This document shows positions 1-8,900 of a DNA stretch of 64,000 bases, in pieces. The stretch covers positions 41,871-105,870 of the forward strand of contig CAYFWU010000002.1 in the NCBI GenBank assembly GCA_964347025.1, given 5' to 3'. The notes under the pieces were generated by a model. The model was not told the DNA's origin. It did not search any database and saw only the letters and a program-made list of their open reading frames with translations. The position numbers were made by a program, and so were the translations under genes. This stretch comes from CS3-C152 sp964347025. GTDB lineage: Archaea > Aenigmatarchaeota > Aenigmatarchaeia > QMZP01 > QMZT01. Positions within the stretch are counted from its first letter, which is position 1. Every line of letters starts with the position of its first letter.

Positions 1-1321
1 ACTCGCTGAGGACCTGTCTTGGTATGTAGCCGGAAGAGTTGGTCTGACCGCTGAACCATGAATAGTTATAGGTATCCGTTACGCTTACATTCGCGTTTGC
101 AACAGGGGTTTCAGACGTGTCCCTGACCTGTATGTCCAGATACCACTTGACCCAGATTACCGCACTTGAGCTTACGGAAACATCATTCTTATCGAAGGTG
201 GAGTTTATGAAGTAGTTGTTTGAGGAGCCTGTCACGACAATCTGATAATCCGAGGACGCGCTTATGACGGTGTCAATCACGTAGTTGTTGTCGGTGTTTG
301 AAAAGCTCACACCATCATCGTCATTCGAGTGTATATAAGATCCTGTAAGGTTGTTGTTTGAACTAGCACTTATCGCTATCCCATCGACATCGTTTGCATA
401 ACTCTCTATACCTGTCATAACATTGCTGGAGGAGCTGTCCATGTGAAGACCGTTCAGTGTATTGTCGGAAATAATAGCATTATCAACCCTGTTACCGTTG
501 GAGGAGGATTCAAAATAGATTCCGTAGCCCGTGTTGAGAGAGCTGTTCACACCGGTTATATTATTGTTCGTTGACTGGGAAAATCGAATGCCTGTGTTCC
601 CGTTCGATTTGACATTGCCTCCCTCTATCCTGTTTCCAGATGACGATCCCAAATAAATTCCCCTTACCTGGTTTGACGTTACGTTGCTCTCATAGATAAC
701 GTTACCAGTGGTGGTAACGAAATTAACGCCGTCCTGGGTGTTTAAACCTACGTATGTGTATTCGATCCTGCTGTTGTTCGAGGCCGAGAACCAGAACCCG
801 TGATTCGTATTGTTCGAGACGTTTCCATGGCTGAAGTTGTTACCCAGGGAGGAAAGAAAAACCACACCATAATCATTATTCAGATAAACCGTGTTGTTGG
901 TGAAGTTGTTGTAATTAGAGGAGGAGAATGCGTTTATACCTCTGTTTGTAATGGATGTGATGAGGTTGTTGTATATCTTGTCATCGGTTGAAGAGGACAT
1001 ATAAATTCCGTACGTCCAGTCGGATATCTCACAGTTACGGACAGTCACGTTATCGTAGTTTACAATGAATACCCCGTAAGTGTCACCACCATCAACACCG
1101 TCTATCCTATAACCCTGGCAATCCAGGATCACATCATTCGCCTGAACATCCATGCATGTCGAGTTCGTGGAATTCCAGATGTCCTGTGTTAAATTGTAGG
1201 TCTCTCCTTGTGTGTCCAGAACCGAACAGTTATCTATATTGACCGATAAAACAGGTTGTGCATTTAATAACGCGAAGATGATGGTCATGAATGCCGCTAT
1301 CCAAACACCCTTCCCCCACAT
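1..1321 (-). CDS. Secreted parallel beta-helix (NosD-like) surface protein, 3' end cut by window edge
   Basis: The frame is open from an ATG at 1319-1321 to base 1, so about 440 residues are visible and the C-terminus lies outside the window. The product begins with a signal peptide (MWGKGVWIAAFMTIIFALLN). A stretch typical of right-handed beta-helix surface proteins follows (DVQANDVILDCQGYRIDG), then many short Asn-rich turns of the type YNN-L-TS-TN and NYNNFTNN, as in NosD/periplasmic copper-binding repeat proteins. The part near the window edge (SWFSGQTNSSGYIPRQ) looks like the start of an Ig-like or linker section. Expected role: exported, N-glycosylated cell-surface protein; ligand unknown. 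A TATA-like box lies about 24 bp upstream and the next gene is divergent. Assignment rests on repeat character only, so beta-helix is likely but the exact family is not certain. Confidence 0.75.
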   Translation of the reverse strand, partial: MWGKGVWIAAFMTIIFALLNAQPVLSVNIDNCSVLDTQGETYNLTQDIWNSTNSTCMDVQANDVILDCQGYRIDGVDGGDTYGVFIVNYDNVTVRNCEISDWTYGIYMSSSTDDKIYNNLITSITNRGINAFSSSNYNNFTNNTVYLNNDYGVVFLSSLGNNFSHGNVSNNTNHGFWFSASNNSRIEYTYVGLNTQDGVNFVTTTGNVIYESNVTSNQVRGIYLGSSSGNRIEGGNVKSNGNTGIRFSQSTNNNITGVNSSLNTGYGIYFESSSNGNRVDNAIISDNTLNGLHMDSSSSNVMTGIESYANDVDGIAISASSNNNLTGSYIHSNDDDGVSFSNTDNNYVIDTVISASSDYQIVVTGSSNNYFINSTFDKNDVSVSSSAVIWVKWYLDIQVRDTSETPVANANVSVTDTYNYSWFSGQTNSSGYIPRQVLSE

Positions 1322-1340
1322 ACTTTATAATTTGTACTCA

Positions 1341-1380
1341 ATTAAATAATAGTTTAAATCTCGAAAGGATATAAAATTTA
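1341..1380. promoter_or_regulatory. Divergent TATA-like boxes for the genes at 1321 (-) and 1397 (+)
   Basis: ATTAAATAAT at 1341-1350 lies about 24 bp upstream of the minus-strand ATG (1321). ATAAAATTTA at 1371-1380 lies about 22 bp upstream of the plus-strand ATG (1397). The spacing fits archaeal TATA boxes of leaderless transcripts; no start site has been measured. Confidence 0.45.
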
Positions 1381-1396
1381 AAACCAAGGAATATGC

Positions 1397-1846
1397 ATGA
1401 AAGACCCCAGATTTTACATTCTTCCTATCATTTCAATAATTCTGATCGCGGTAATCCTCTTCAGACCTGACATAACTGGATTAGTTGTGGGAGCGGGAGA
1501 ACCCGCGGATGGGATAAAACACCTGACCGGTAAGGTTAGGATAACCATTTACGATACCATAATACCAGAGGATTCGGTCGTTACGATCTTCCTTGGTGAC
1601 CAGAGTTCAAGCATGCCGATAAAGGAATTCATAGAGAAGTCAGGCGGTATTTACGAAGTTGAGTACGGGCGAATCCCTGACATAGGCTATGAAGGATACG
1701 GTTACGCTGGCGAGCATTTCTACACACTCGATCTTTCAGAATTCGACCTCGATCTGGATCTGGAACCGGGTGAATATACCCTGATAACAGAGGTCAGCTA
1801 TGAAAACTTCGTCATATCAAGTACAGCAGAAGACATAGTTGTTTAA
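1397..1846 (+). CDS. Membrane-anchored protein with extracytoplasmic beta-rich domain, unknown function
   Basis: A 149-residue protein with one N-terminal transmembrane segment (about residues 8-24, ILPIISIILIAVILF) followed by a domain of alternating polar/hydrophobic strands ending in SYENFVISSTAEDIVV, so a membrane-tethered Ig- or CARDB-like domain facing outwards is likely. No catalytic motif is visible. It is transcribed away from the beta-helix gene and converges on the next gene, whose stop codon shares the same TTAA (1843-1846). The acidic run FDLDLDLEPGEYTLITEV resembles the closing strand of archaeal surface Ig folds. I do not recognise a named family. Confidence 0.6.
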   Translation: MKDPRFYILPIISIILIAVILFRPDITGLVVGAGEPADGIKHLTGKVRITIYDTIIPEDSVVTIFLGDQSSSMPIKEFIEKSGGIYEVEYGRIPDIGYEGYGYAGEHFYTLDLSEFDLDLDLEPGEYTLITEVSYENFVISSTAEDIVV

Positions 1847-3072
1847 CCACTTCTCCTTCTTCTCCTGAAGTAGAAGAACCACCCCATGTTTATCATTATC
1901 AGTATTATGACGAGCGGCGTCAGTACATCGTATCCCCCTTCCTCCTCTCTCCTGAGGACCTCTGCCGTCACGCCGATTATTTCAGTTGTAAGGCTTTCGA
2001 GCTCTATGTATGTCTTCAGCTTCCTTTCCGTTGTTTTACCAGCGTAGTGCAGGATAAGCTTCGCATCGTATACCCCCTTCTCAACACCCACAGTGTCCCA
2101 ATACGCCAGCAACGTTTCCTTTTGAAGAGGTTCGATGTCAACAGAAGCTGATTTAAAACTAGTAACTACATCTCCCTTGGGATCTGTTATTATCATCTCA
2201 GCATACACATTTTCGATCTTCTCGTTCCATTTGCTCTCGACCAAAATATTGAACTTCGCGACTCCGCCGAGCCTGAATCCTTTCACTGTCACCTCCTTAA
2301 CCTCTACGAAAAGATTTCCCACATAGAAGTTATCTTCCTTTCTTGCGAGATTCCCGTCGTAATCCAAGGTCGCTACCGCATGATAAACCCCTGGGTTTAC
2401 ATCGGCTTTCCAGTATGCTGCCAGATCCTTCCTCTCCTTTGATTTTATAGATATCTCATCTGTTTCTATCGTAGCGATCACTTCGTTGGTCGGACCTTTT
2501 ATTTCAACAGTCGCCTTCGCTCTTCCTATGTTCTGCGTTCCTAGGTTGTAAACCTTTACAAAGAAGTTCACAGTTTCAGACGGCTGGGCCTCGGCAATTG
2601 ACAGGTCCATTTCCGCATACTTACCCGGGTATGGAACCTTTACAAGCAGCTGATGGATTACGGCAGTGGTGGCTATCACGAACTGCCCTTCGATTTCTTC
2701 AGCCTCCATTCCAGGCGGGAGTTCCATGACAACTATCTTTCCCCAGTGCTCACCAGGTTTGTCGATCCTTTCAGGCAACCTTACAGTGTAGGTGAAGGGC
2801 TTGGAGTTGTCAGATTCCTTGAACTCAACAAGATTCTTTTCCAGGGTTACGTAATCCTTCAGATCGCCTTCCACGTAGACTAGGGCATTGAATGCCTTGT
2901 GATCGTTGTTGAGGATATCGAAATTGACCTTCTGGAAGAGATTTGGCTCGAAATCTACGGTTTTTCTACCAGGCGTTACCCCTATCCCTTGAACGCCCTG
3001 TGAGAATACGCCTAGGGCTAACACCAACGTCAGCATCACTACCAAACCCCTAAACCTGCTCTGCCTTGACAT
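1843..3072 (-). CDS. Secreted, C-terminally membrane-anchored Ig-like (CARDB-type) protein
   Basis: About 409 residues when started at the internal ATG 3070-3072 (MSRQSRFRG...), which places a clean signal peptide at the N-terminus (LVVMLTLVLALGVFSQGVQG); an in-frame start 39 bp further upstream is possible but would put a polar extension before the signal. The ectodomain begins GIGVTPGRKTVDFEP and contains repeated motifs such as YYWKAD/AYWDT with GVYDAKLILHYAG-like closing strands, i.e. two or three tandem Ig/CARDB-like domains. A single C-terminal transmembrane helix (VLTPLVIILIMINMGWFFYF) is followed by a basic stop-transfer tail RRRRRSG. It overlaps the 3' end of the next gene upstream by 23 bp, so the two are probably translated together. 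Likely role: surface scaffold; no enzyme motif seen. Confidence 0.65.
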   Translation of the reverse strand: MSRQSRFRGLVVMLTLVLALGVFSQGVQGIGVTPGRKTVDFEPNLFQKVNFDILNNDHKAFNALVYVEGDLKDYVTLEKNLVEFKESDNSKPFTYTVRLPERIDKPGEHWGKIVVMELPPGMEAEEIEGQFVIATTAVIHQLLVKVPYPGKYAEMDLSIAEAQPSETVNFFVKVYNLGTQNIGRAKATVEIKGPTNEVIATIETDEISIKSKERKDLAAYWKADVNPGVYHAVATLDYDGNLARKEDNFYVGNLFVEVKEVTVKGFRLGGVAKFNILVESKWNEKIENVYAEMIITDPKGDVVTSFKSASVDIEPLQKETLLAYWDTVGVEKGVYDAKLILHYAGKTTERKLKTYIELESLTTEIIGVTAEVLRREEEGGYDVLTPLVIILIMINMGWFFYFRRRRRSG

Positions 3073-3535
3073 TTTCCTCTTCTCCCACTTCCAGGGATTC
3101 ATCAACCCCAAGTACGAAAGACCCGGTCAACCTATGTAAAACAAGGTCGACGTTTCCTGAGTTCTTAACATCATCACCTGCCCTCGAAAGACTCACGCTC
3201 GACCCTATCGTTAGCTTACGAACGCCACTCGAAAAGACCCCGCTGTTAACCTTCCAGTAATACGTTCCGAAATTCAGGTCGTTAACGAACCTGAAGGAAT
3301 TTCCGGAAACCTTTGTTGAGAAGGGTGAAGTGAAGCCGGGATCATCATCCAAGAAAAGATCGTATTCATTATGCAAACCGTTCCACACGAATTCAGGCCT
3401 TCTCTCTGTTGTATAAACCCCGTCAGCCGGTTCTATCAAAGGGATAGTCGCTATGTTTACAAAGAGGTAAACAAGCAGACCTATGACTAACAAATTCGTT
3501 AGTACCACCCCAAATTTCAAGATTTTAAGTTTCAC
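3050..3535 (-). CDS. Small membrane-anchored fibronectin/Ig-like protein
   Basis: About 161 residues. No ATG precedes the transmembrane segment (LTNLLVIGLLVYLFVNIAT); the likely start is GTG at 3533-3535, with TTG at 3536-3538 as an alternative, and GGGTGGT lies just upstream. After the membrane segment comes an FN3-like fold (PLIEPADGVYTTERRPEFVW ... NFGTYYWKVNSG), a pattern also present in the larger upstream protein. The reading frame overlaps the upstream gene by 11 bp and the downstream gene by 23 bp, so the three form one operon of surface proteins. The C-terminus is acidic and polar (EVGEEENVKAEQV). Function is unknown beyond surface location. Confidence 0.55.
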   Translation of the reverse strand: MKLKILKFGVVLTNLLVIGLLVYLFVNIATIPLIEPADGVYTTERRPEFVWNGLHNEYDLFLDDDPGFTSPFSTKVSGNSFRFVNDLNFGTYYWKVNSGVFSSGVRKLTIGSSVSLSRAGDDVKNSGNVDLVLHRLTGSFVLGVDESLEVGEEENVKAEQV

Positions 3536-5111
3536 CAATATACCACCCTGTGAATATAAGGGTTGAAGACTTCGCCCCTGGAGGTTCGTCGAGCGGAACC
3601 ATTATCTGCATTTCGACTTCAGCCGAATCGTTGTTATCCGTGTAATTCAGGGAATCTATGAATGTAACATTGACCAAGGGGACGTTAGTCCATGTTGTGG
3701 TTGATCCACTCCAATTGAATGCCCCAATCTCACCGGAGAACCAGTCAACAGAGTAGTTGAAGTAGTCCGAAGGGAGGCCGGCTGAAACCCAGAGAGAATC
3801 CATCGCGGAAACATTCGCGTCTATTATGCAGTTCCCGTCGTTATGCAACCCGAATGGATTCGGAGCACCATCAGATGTGTCGTTCTGGTAACCCAGGGGC
3901 CTGTCTTCTCCGAAATCAACCAGATCAGGTGAGATGGAAATGGAAACGTTTGTATCTATTGTGAAGTTCCATTTCACGCTCTCCGTTCCGTTCTCGTACG
4001 AATCATACGCCTTTACGGACCAGTTGTAGTAGTAGTTGTCATCCCCGAAGTACTGCAATTCGCTGGGTGGTGTATAGTTGAGTTCGCTGGTACTTGCATA
4101 CCTGTCGTCACTTGAGCAATCCCCTCCCCCCAACTTAAAACAGCTTATGTTTACGAAGTACGTGAGAGAATCACCATCCGCGTCACTTGGCTCGTTCCAT
4201 TTTAGTGTTGGCGTTCGGTTGGTGAAGTGATCCCCATTTGGAGGGGAATCCAGAATGACCTGATCCGGTTCGTCATTCTCTCTGAACAGCCTCTGCGATT
4301 CATTGCCCCACATGCCGTTCGAATCGTTCGCGTAAACATTGAAGTAGTATGTCGTCCCGTCAGCCGTGGCCTTCGTTATGTTACAAAACACGTTACTCCC
4401 GCTCCCTATCATTTCCATTGTCTCATTCTGCGCATCCGCGGCCCCCACCTTCCATTCAAGAATGCACGTATCCACGCTTGTCTGCGAATCCGCTGTAACG
4501 GATACGTTTATAATCACGCTGTTGTTGATCTGTCTAGAATCATTCGCCGGGGTCGGATCTTCATACATTACGCTCAGATCAGTCGCAACCCTGCAGCATA
4601 TCTTTTTCTCGTACTGATCGCAGGGCCCTATATGCGAATCGGTGTCATTGTTTACAGAGGCATTCGAGCTTGCCATGGAAGCGAAGCACTCCCTGTCGCT
4701 AGGGCAGGCGCTGTCCACGTACGTGCAGTTAAAGTAACCGGGCGTTGTAAACAGACAGACACTGACACCGTAAATTATCCCAGGCCCTGAATAATCACCT
4801 CGCTGAACGTGAGAATTCGTTGTGTCGTTAAGTCTCAGAAAAACGCCACCGCACCCGGACGCCAGGGTCGAGTTAGAATTACAGCACACGACGTAATCAT
4901 ACGTTCCGACAGAAACATTCTGGGCATGCGCATTCCGGTAACCCCCCGTGTCGTTTTCGAGGTAGATAACATCCGTGAAAGCGCAGGTCTGGTTTTCCAT
5001 TATCGTGCAGTTGAAATCACCTGCCGCTGACGCCAGGTATACGAAAACCATGGAGAGAAGAAAAATTAGCTCAAAGATCATTAAGTTGCTTCCCCTGGAA
5101 CTTTTTTTCAA
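3525..5111 (-). CDS. Secreted cysteine-containing Ig-like surface glycoprotein
   Basis: 528 residues starting with TTG at 5109-5111. That start is favoured over the ATG ten codons later because a strong ribosome-binding site, GGGAGGGGG, lies 5 nt upstream. A signal peptide follows (LMIFELIFLLSMVFVYLASA). The mature protein starts with a cysteine-rich domain (DFNCTIMENQTCAFTDVIYL; CCNSNSTLASGCGG) and continues with FN3/Ig-like domains (PDQVILDSPPNGDHFTNRTP, SDADGDSLTYFVNIS). There are many Asn-X-Ser/Thr sequons, so heavy N-glycosylation is expected. Lead gene of a three-gene surface operon running to 1843. No C-terminal anchor is evident (ends FTGWYIGET), so it may be anchored by its partners. 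Confidence 0.65.
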   Translation of the reverse strand: MKKSSRGSNLMIFELIFLLSMVFVYLASAAGDFNCTIMENQTCAFTDVIYLENDTGGYRNAHAQNVSVGTYDYVVCCNSNSTLASGCGGVFLRLNDTTNSHVQRGDYSGPGIIYGVSVCLFTTPGYFNCTYVDSACPSDRECFASMASSNASVNNDTDSHIGPCDQYEKKICCRVATDLSVMYEDPTPANDSRQINNSVIINVSVTADSQTSVDTCILEWKVGAADAQNETMEMIGSGSNVFCNITKATADGTTYYFNVYANDSNGMWGNESQRLFRENDEPDQVILDSPPNGDHFTNRTPTLKWNEPSDADGDSLTYFVNISCFKLGGGDCSSDDRYASTSELNYTPPSELQYFGDDNYYYNWSVKAYDSYENGTESVKWNFTIDTNVSISISPDLVDFGEDRPLGYQNDTSDGAPNPFGLHNDGNCIIDANVSAMDSLWVSAGLPSDYFNYSVDWFSGEIGAFNWSGSTTTWTNVPLVNVTFIDSLNYTDNNDSAEVEMQIMVPLDEPPGAKSSTLIFTGWYIGET

Positions 5112-5116
5112 GATAT

Positions 5117-5125
5117 CCCCCTCCC
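5117..5125 (-). promoter_or_regulatory. Strong ribosome-binding site selecting a TTG start
   Basis: GGGAGGGGG on the minus strand, 5 nt before the TTG at 5111. It decides the start of the surface glycoprotein gene and shows that leadered translation coexists with leaderless genes in this genome. Confidence 0.6.
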
Positions 5126-5189
5126 TCTAAAACACGCATTCCTTCCAATTATAATCTTGGTGGCTAAGAAATAAAAAACGACTCTGAAG

Positions 5190-5780
5190 TTAAAACTTAC
5201 ATCCCGTCAGACTTTCAATCCACTCAAGGGATTTGACACCTGTGTGTATCTGGTTGTTGTAAACGATCGAAGGTATCTGCTGTATTCCAAGCTGCTGGCA
5301 TGCCTGCAGGTTCGCTCCTGTACAGTCCACATAGATCTTATTCGCGTAATTCCCTATCGTTAGCAACTGCTGAACTGTGTTGGGCTCGCTCTTTTGACCG
5401 AATACGATCAGGCCCTTCGAACTCAGACATTCCGCGAAATCCTTTTCCCTCTCCAACCTAACGAGGGTTTCCGAAACATCCATGATGTTCTCGGTCAGGA
5501 ACTTCCCGTCCTTGGTCGCATAAAGCTCCCTGATAACATCACCGCTAGCGAGCTTCAGCCTGATCAGTATCTTGTAAATATGTCCTTCATCCTTCACGCT
5601 CAGAACCTCCACTTCGCCCTCCGTCAACATCTTATAAACACTCTCCACGCTGTCCAGAACCTGTTTCTGAGAGCCCGCAGTGATCGTATTCTGAAGGAAC
5701 ATGAAAGCAAGAATGATCACAAGAACAACAATTACACCAATGTAAACCAGATCTTTTTTCATTGGTTTTCTCGAAGCCAT
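5190..5780 (-). CDS. Membrane-anchored thioredoxin-fold protein lacking the CxxC active site
   Basis: 196 residues from ATG 5778-5780; an upstream extension exists in frame but is low-complexity, and a TATA-like box (5801-5810) sits about 25 bp before this ATG. One N-terminal transmembrane helix (DLVYIGVIVVLVIILAFMF) is followed by a linker domain and a C-terminal thioredoxin-like half (KIYVDCTGANLQACQQLGIQ then QIPSIVYNNQ, with the cis-Pro of the fold). At the position where CPxC would follow LIVFGQ, the sequence reads KSEPNTVQQ, so the usual redox pair is absent; a second Cys pair (DCTG...QAC) and C-terminal GCKF remain. The DCxxxxxxxAC-GI-xxP arrangement resembles the thioredoxin domains linked to VKOR/DsbA systems. 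Extracytoplasmic; perhaps a chaperone or non-canonical redox partner of the Cys-rich surface proteins nearby. Confidence 0.65.
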   Translation of the reverse strand: MASRKPMKKDLVYIGVIVVLVIILAFMFLQNTITAGSQKQVLDSVESVYKMLTEGEVEVLSVKDEGHIYKILIRLKLASGDVIRELYATKDGKFLTENIMDVSETLVRLEREKDFAECLSSKGLIVFGQKSEPNTVQQLLTIGNYANKIYVDCTGANLQACQQLGIQQIPSIVYNNQIHTGVKSLEWIESLTGCKF

Positions 5781-5832
5781 ACAATAAAAATGTAGACATA
5801 ATTTAAAAAAGTTAAATAAAAAGAAAAACAAA

Positions 5833-5867
5833 AAGGGACTAAAGGAGCTTTTACTTCCTCGTCCCTT
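5833..5867. other. Possible stem-loop in the intergenic stretch
   Basis: AAGGGAC (5833-5839) pairs perfectly with GTCCCTT (5861-5867) around a 21-nt loop that itself contains GGA/TCC complementarity. It lies in a G+C-richer patch of about 130 bp (5830-5960) between two minus-strand genes. It could be RNA structure, a terminator element or chance. Confidence 0.3.
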
Positions 5868-5935
5868 CTTGTATCTTTCCTGTTTTGGAAGCAAGCGACG
5901 GAGCAGAACGCGAGTAAGCGCAGCTCCTTTCTGCT

Positions 5936-5960
5936 TAAGCTCTTTCTTGAAAAGAGCTTA
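5936..5960 (-). terminator. Perfect hairpin at the adhesin stop codon
   Basis: TAAGCTCTTT (5936-5945) and AAAGAGCTTA (5951-5960) form a perfect 10-bp stem with a 5-nt loop. The stop codon of the large adhesin gene (plus bases 5958-5960) is inside the stem. No long U-run follows, so this may be an mRNA 3' stabiliser or processing site rather than a classical terminator. Confidence 0.4.
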
Positions 5961-8900
5961 TCCTAACTGGATGATCACGTTGCCGCTGCTCGAGCTTATT
6001 GTCAGATTCCCGTCGCTGTCCACCGTGAAGTTCGCGTAGTCGACGTTGTCCGTATGCGTTAACACTAACTGAGAACCACTGTTGTCTAGGACCTCAAGTA
6101 TTGCGTCCGGAGTTGAGTCTCCTATACCGACTTCACCGGTATTTAATATGTATATTTTCGCAGCATTATTTGTGATTAACCGCAAATTATGGTTAGTTGT
6201 GGTGCCAAAAAGCGCTTCGTTTACCCTTGCGCTGATTTTGGCTGTTACACCGTCTGTGCGGTTTACTTCAAGAACTGCATTAGCACTGCTATCTGCTATT
6301 TCCAAATCTACATTAGGATTCGACGTCCCGATGCCGACTTGATCACTTGAACCATCAACATACAATGTATCAGCTATGTTGGTAACTCCATCGCTGTCGC
6401 TGTCTATGGTTACATTATCTGTCGTGGTCGCTCCTCTAGTCGTAACAGTCTGCAACGTATCGCTCTCGCTTCCCAATACATTGCTCAGACAGTTTCCTCC
6501 CTGTATGCAAACATCGGTCGTTGCATTGATGTAATTTGTTGAGTTTATGTTACCTACAACATCGAGTTGTTGCTGTGGATCCGTCGTCCCGATGCCGACC
6601 TTGCCGTTTGGTACCCAAATATCTCCTAAACCAGCAGTGTCGGTGGCGAATTGTATAGCATCTACTTCTGAACTGCCATCAGATGCACCGATTGAAAATG
6701 GACTGCCTGCACCATGCGGCACATCCAAATAACCATAACGTCCAGTAGCTGCCCTTGTTAGTCTGAAAGCCCCATCAGAAGTATGATTAGTGAATATCTC
6801 AAAGATGGTTTGTGGAATAGTTGTGTTTATGCCGATGTTGCCGTCTGCATCAATGACCAAATCGCCCCACCTATCATTAGTGAAAAACCTTAACTGGTCA
6901 TAGGTCTTAGCTCCTACATAACCATTTCCGCCAAAAACTGTCATTTCGATTTCCACATCACTTGTACTATCTCGTACTGTTATTCCAGTGTCTCCAGTAC
7001 TAGTTGCCAAAATGGTTGTGTATGATTGTCCTGCATCTGTTCCATTCCCAACATGTAGTAACCGATTCGGACTAGCTGTCCCGATTCCGACTTGATCACT
7101 TGAACCATCAACATACAATGTACCAGATATGTTGGTCAATCCATCGCTGTCGCTGTCTATTGTCACATTGTCAGTAGTGGTCGCTCCTCTAGTCGTAACA
7201 GTCTGCAACGTATCTGACTCGCTCCCCAATACATTGCTCAGACAGTTTCCTCCCTGTATGCAAACATCGGTCGAAGAGTTTATAGTTCCCGTTGCGTTTA
7301 TATCACCTTTCACATCCAGCATATTTTGTGGAGTTTCCGCGTTGATGCCGACCTCACCTGAACTTAATACCGTTAACCTTATTAGATCAGATGTTGCTAA
7401 TCGTAGTCCCAGATGAGGGGCAGCCGCTGTCGTGTCACCTATATCCATAAAGCCTCCTTGGACTCTTATTAATGCGAGGTTGCCCGTTTCGTTGACAAAA
7501 TTTATCACAGGGGCACTCGCATTAACATCTATTGATCCCGAATTGACTTCCAAATTTCCTGACACGTAAAGTCTGTTGCCGTCCGTCGTTGTCGAGCCTA
7601 TGCTGACGTTGCCGCTCCCGTCAGGTATTATGTATACAGGTCCGTCACCGTTTGTATAGTAGGGGATTTGAATCTTTGGAACTGAAATCCAGGCCGTTTC
7701 AATTGTGCTTATATTAAGAGTATTTTTATTCCGGACCCTGAACTGGTTGCTGAACATCCCATCTGACATAGATGTGACGTTATCGGTGGCGTTTATATTA
7801 CCAACTACATCCAATTCCTGCTGCGGGGTCTGCGTCCCAATGCCGACTTGATCACTTGAACCATCAACATACAAGGTATCTGCTATGTTGGTAACTCCAT
7901 CACTGTCGCTGTCTATCGTTAGATTCTGATCAGTTGTTGCTCCCCTGTCTGCTACGCTGTCCAGTGTATCGCTCTCGCTTCCAATACCATCATCCTCTGA
8001 ACAGTTCCAGTAAGAGCCACTTGAAACCCATTTCAAAACCTCTCCGTTTGAACAGCTCTGGTTGAGAACAACCGTGTCCGAGCTTATCTCTATACCATTC
8101 CCTACATTCACAAGGACGTTATCTCCACTCGTTCCCAGACCATCACCGTCATTAATAGCCAACACACCATTCGTATAGCTGATACCAGTCCCTGCAGAAC
8201 CACTCGAAAGGTTCACTCTCGGCTGAGGACCGCCGGGATCCGTGACAGTTATTCCCCAACCTTGCAATACGTCCGTGACATCTCCAGTTCCACCAGAGTC
8301 ATCATCACTGGCGCATATCCAAGCGCTTTCCGTGTTATTCCACTTCAATACCTCTCCATCCGCGCAGCTCTGGTTCAATACGACTGTATCAGAGCTTATC
8401 TGTATACCATTACCCGTGTTCACAACTACATCATCTATATTGATTCCTAGACCAGACCCTGCAATAACTTCTACATTGTCGCCGCTGGTTTGTAAACCAC
8501 TTCCCGCGTTCACAGAAAGGACACCCTGCGAAAAGGCCAGACCATCACCAGCGGAAAAGCTCGAAAGGTTCACTCTCGGCTGAGGACCACCAGAGTTCGT
8601 AACGTTTATTCCCCAACCTTCTAACACAGCCGTGATATCACCGCCGACAACGCTCAGACAGTTTCCTCCCTGTACACAAACATCAGTTGTCGCATTGATG
8701 TAATTTGTTGAGTTTATGTTGCCATGAACTTCTGTGTTGAGATTGTAGCTCGGGCTTCCTATCATTAACTGGTTCGCAGCGGTGGTGACAGCTTCCCTAC
8801 CAAGGGCGACGCTGTTATCATGGATGGCATCTGCCTCTGCTCCCAGTGCTGTTGCGTATTGTCCTGTCGCGTTTGCTGAGTCTCCCAATGCTGTCGCGGC

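Noticed and set aside
1..1321. Trimeric autotransporter or PKD-protein assignment for the edge-cut gene
   Set aside because: Visible part shows beta-helix Asn-rich turns and a NosD-like opening; no PKD motif (such as WDFGDG) seen in the visible part.
4227..4790. Open frame of 187 residues on the plus strand inside the surface glycoprotein gene
   Set aside because: It is antisense to a well-supported secreted protein with a ribosome-binding site; composition (Arg/Ile/His-rich) and lack of motifs fit a shadow frame.
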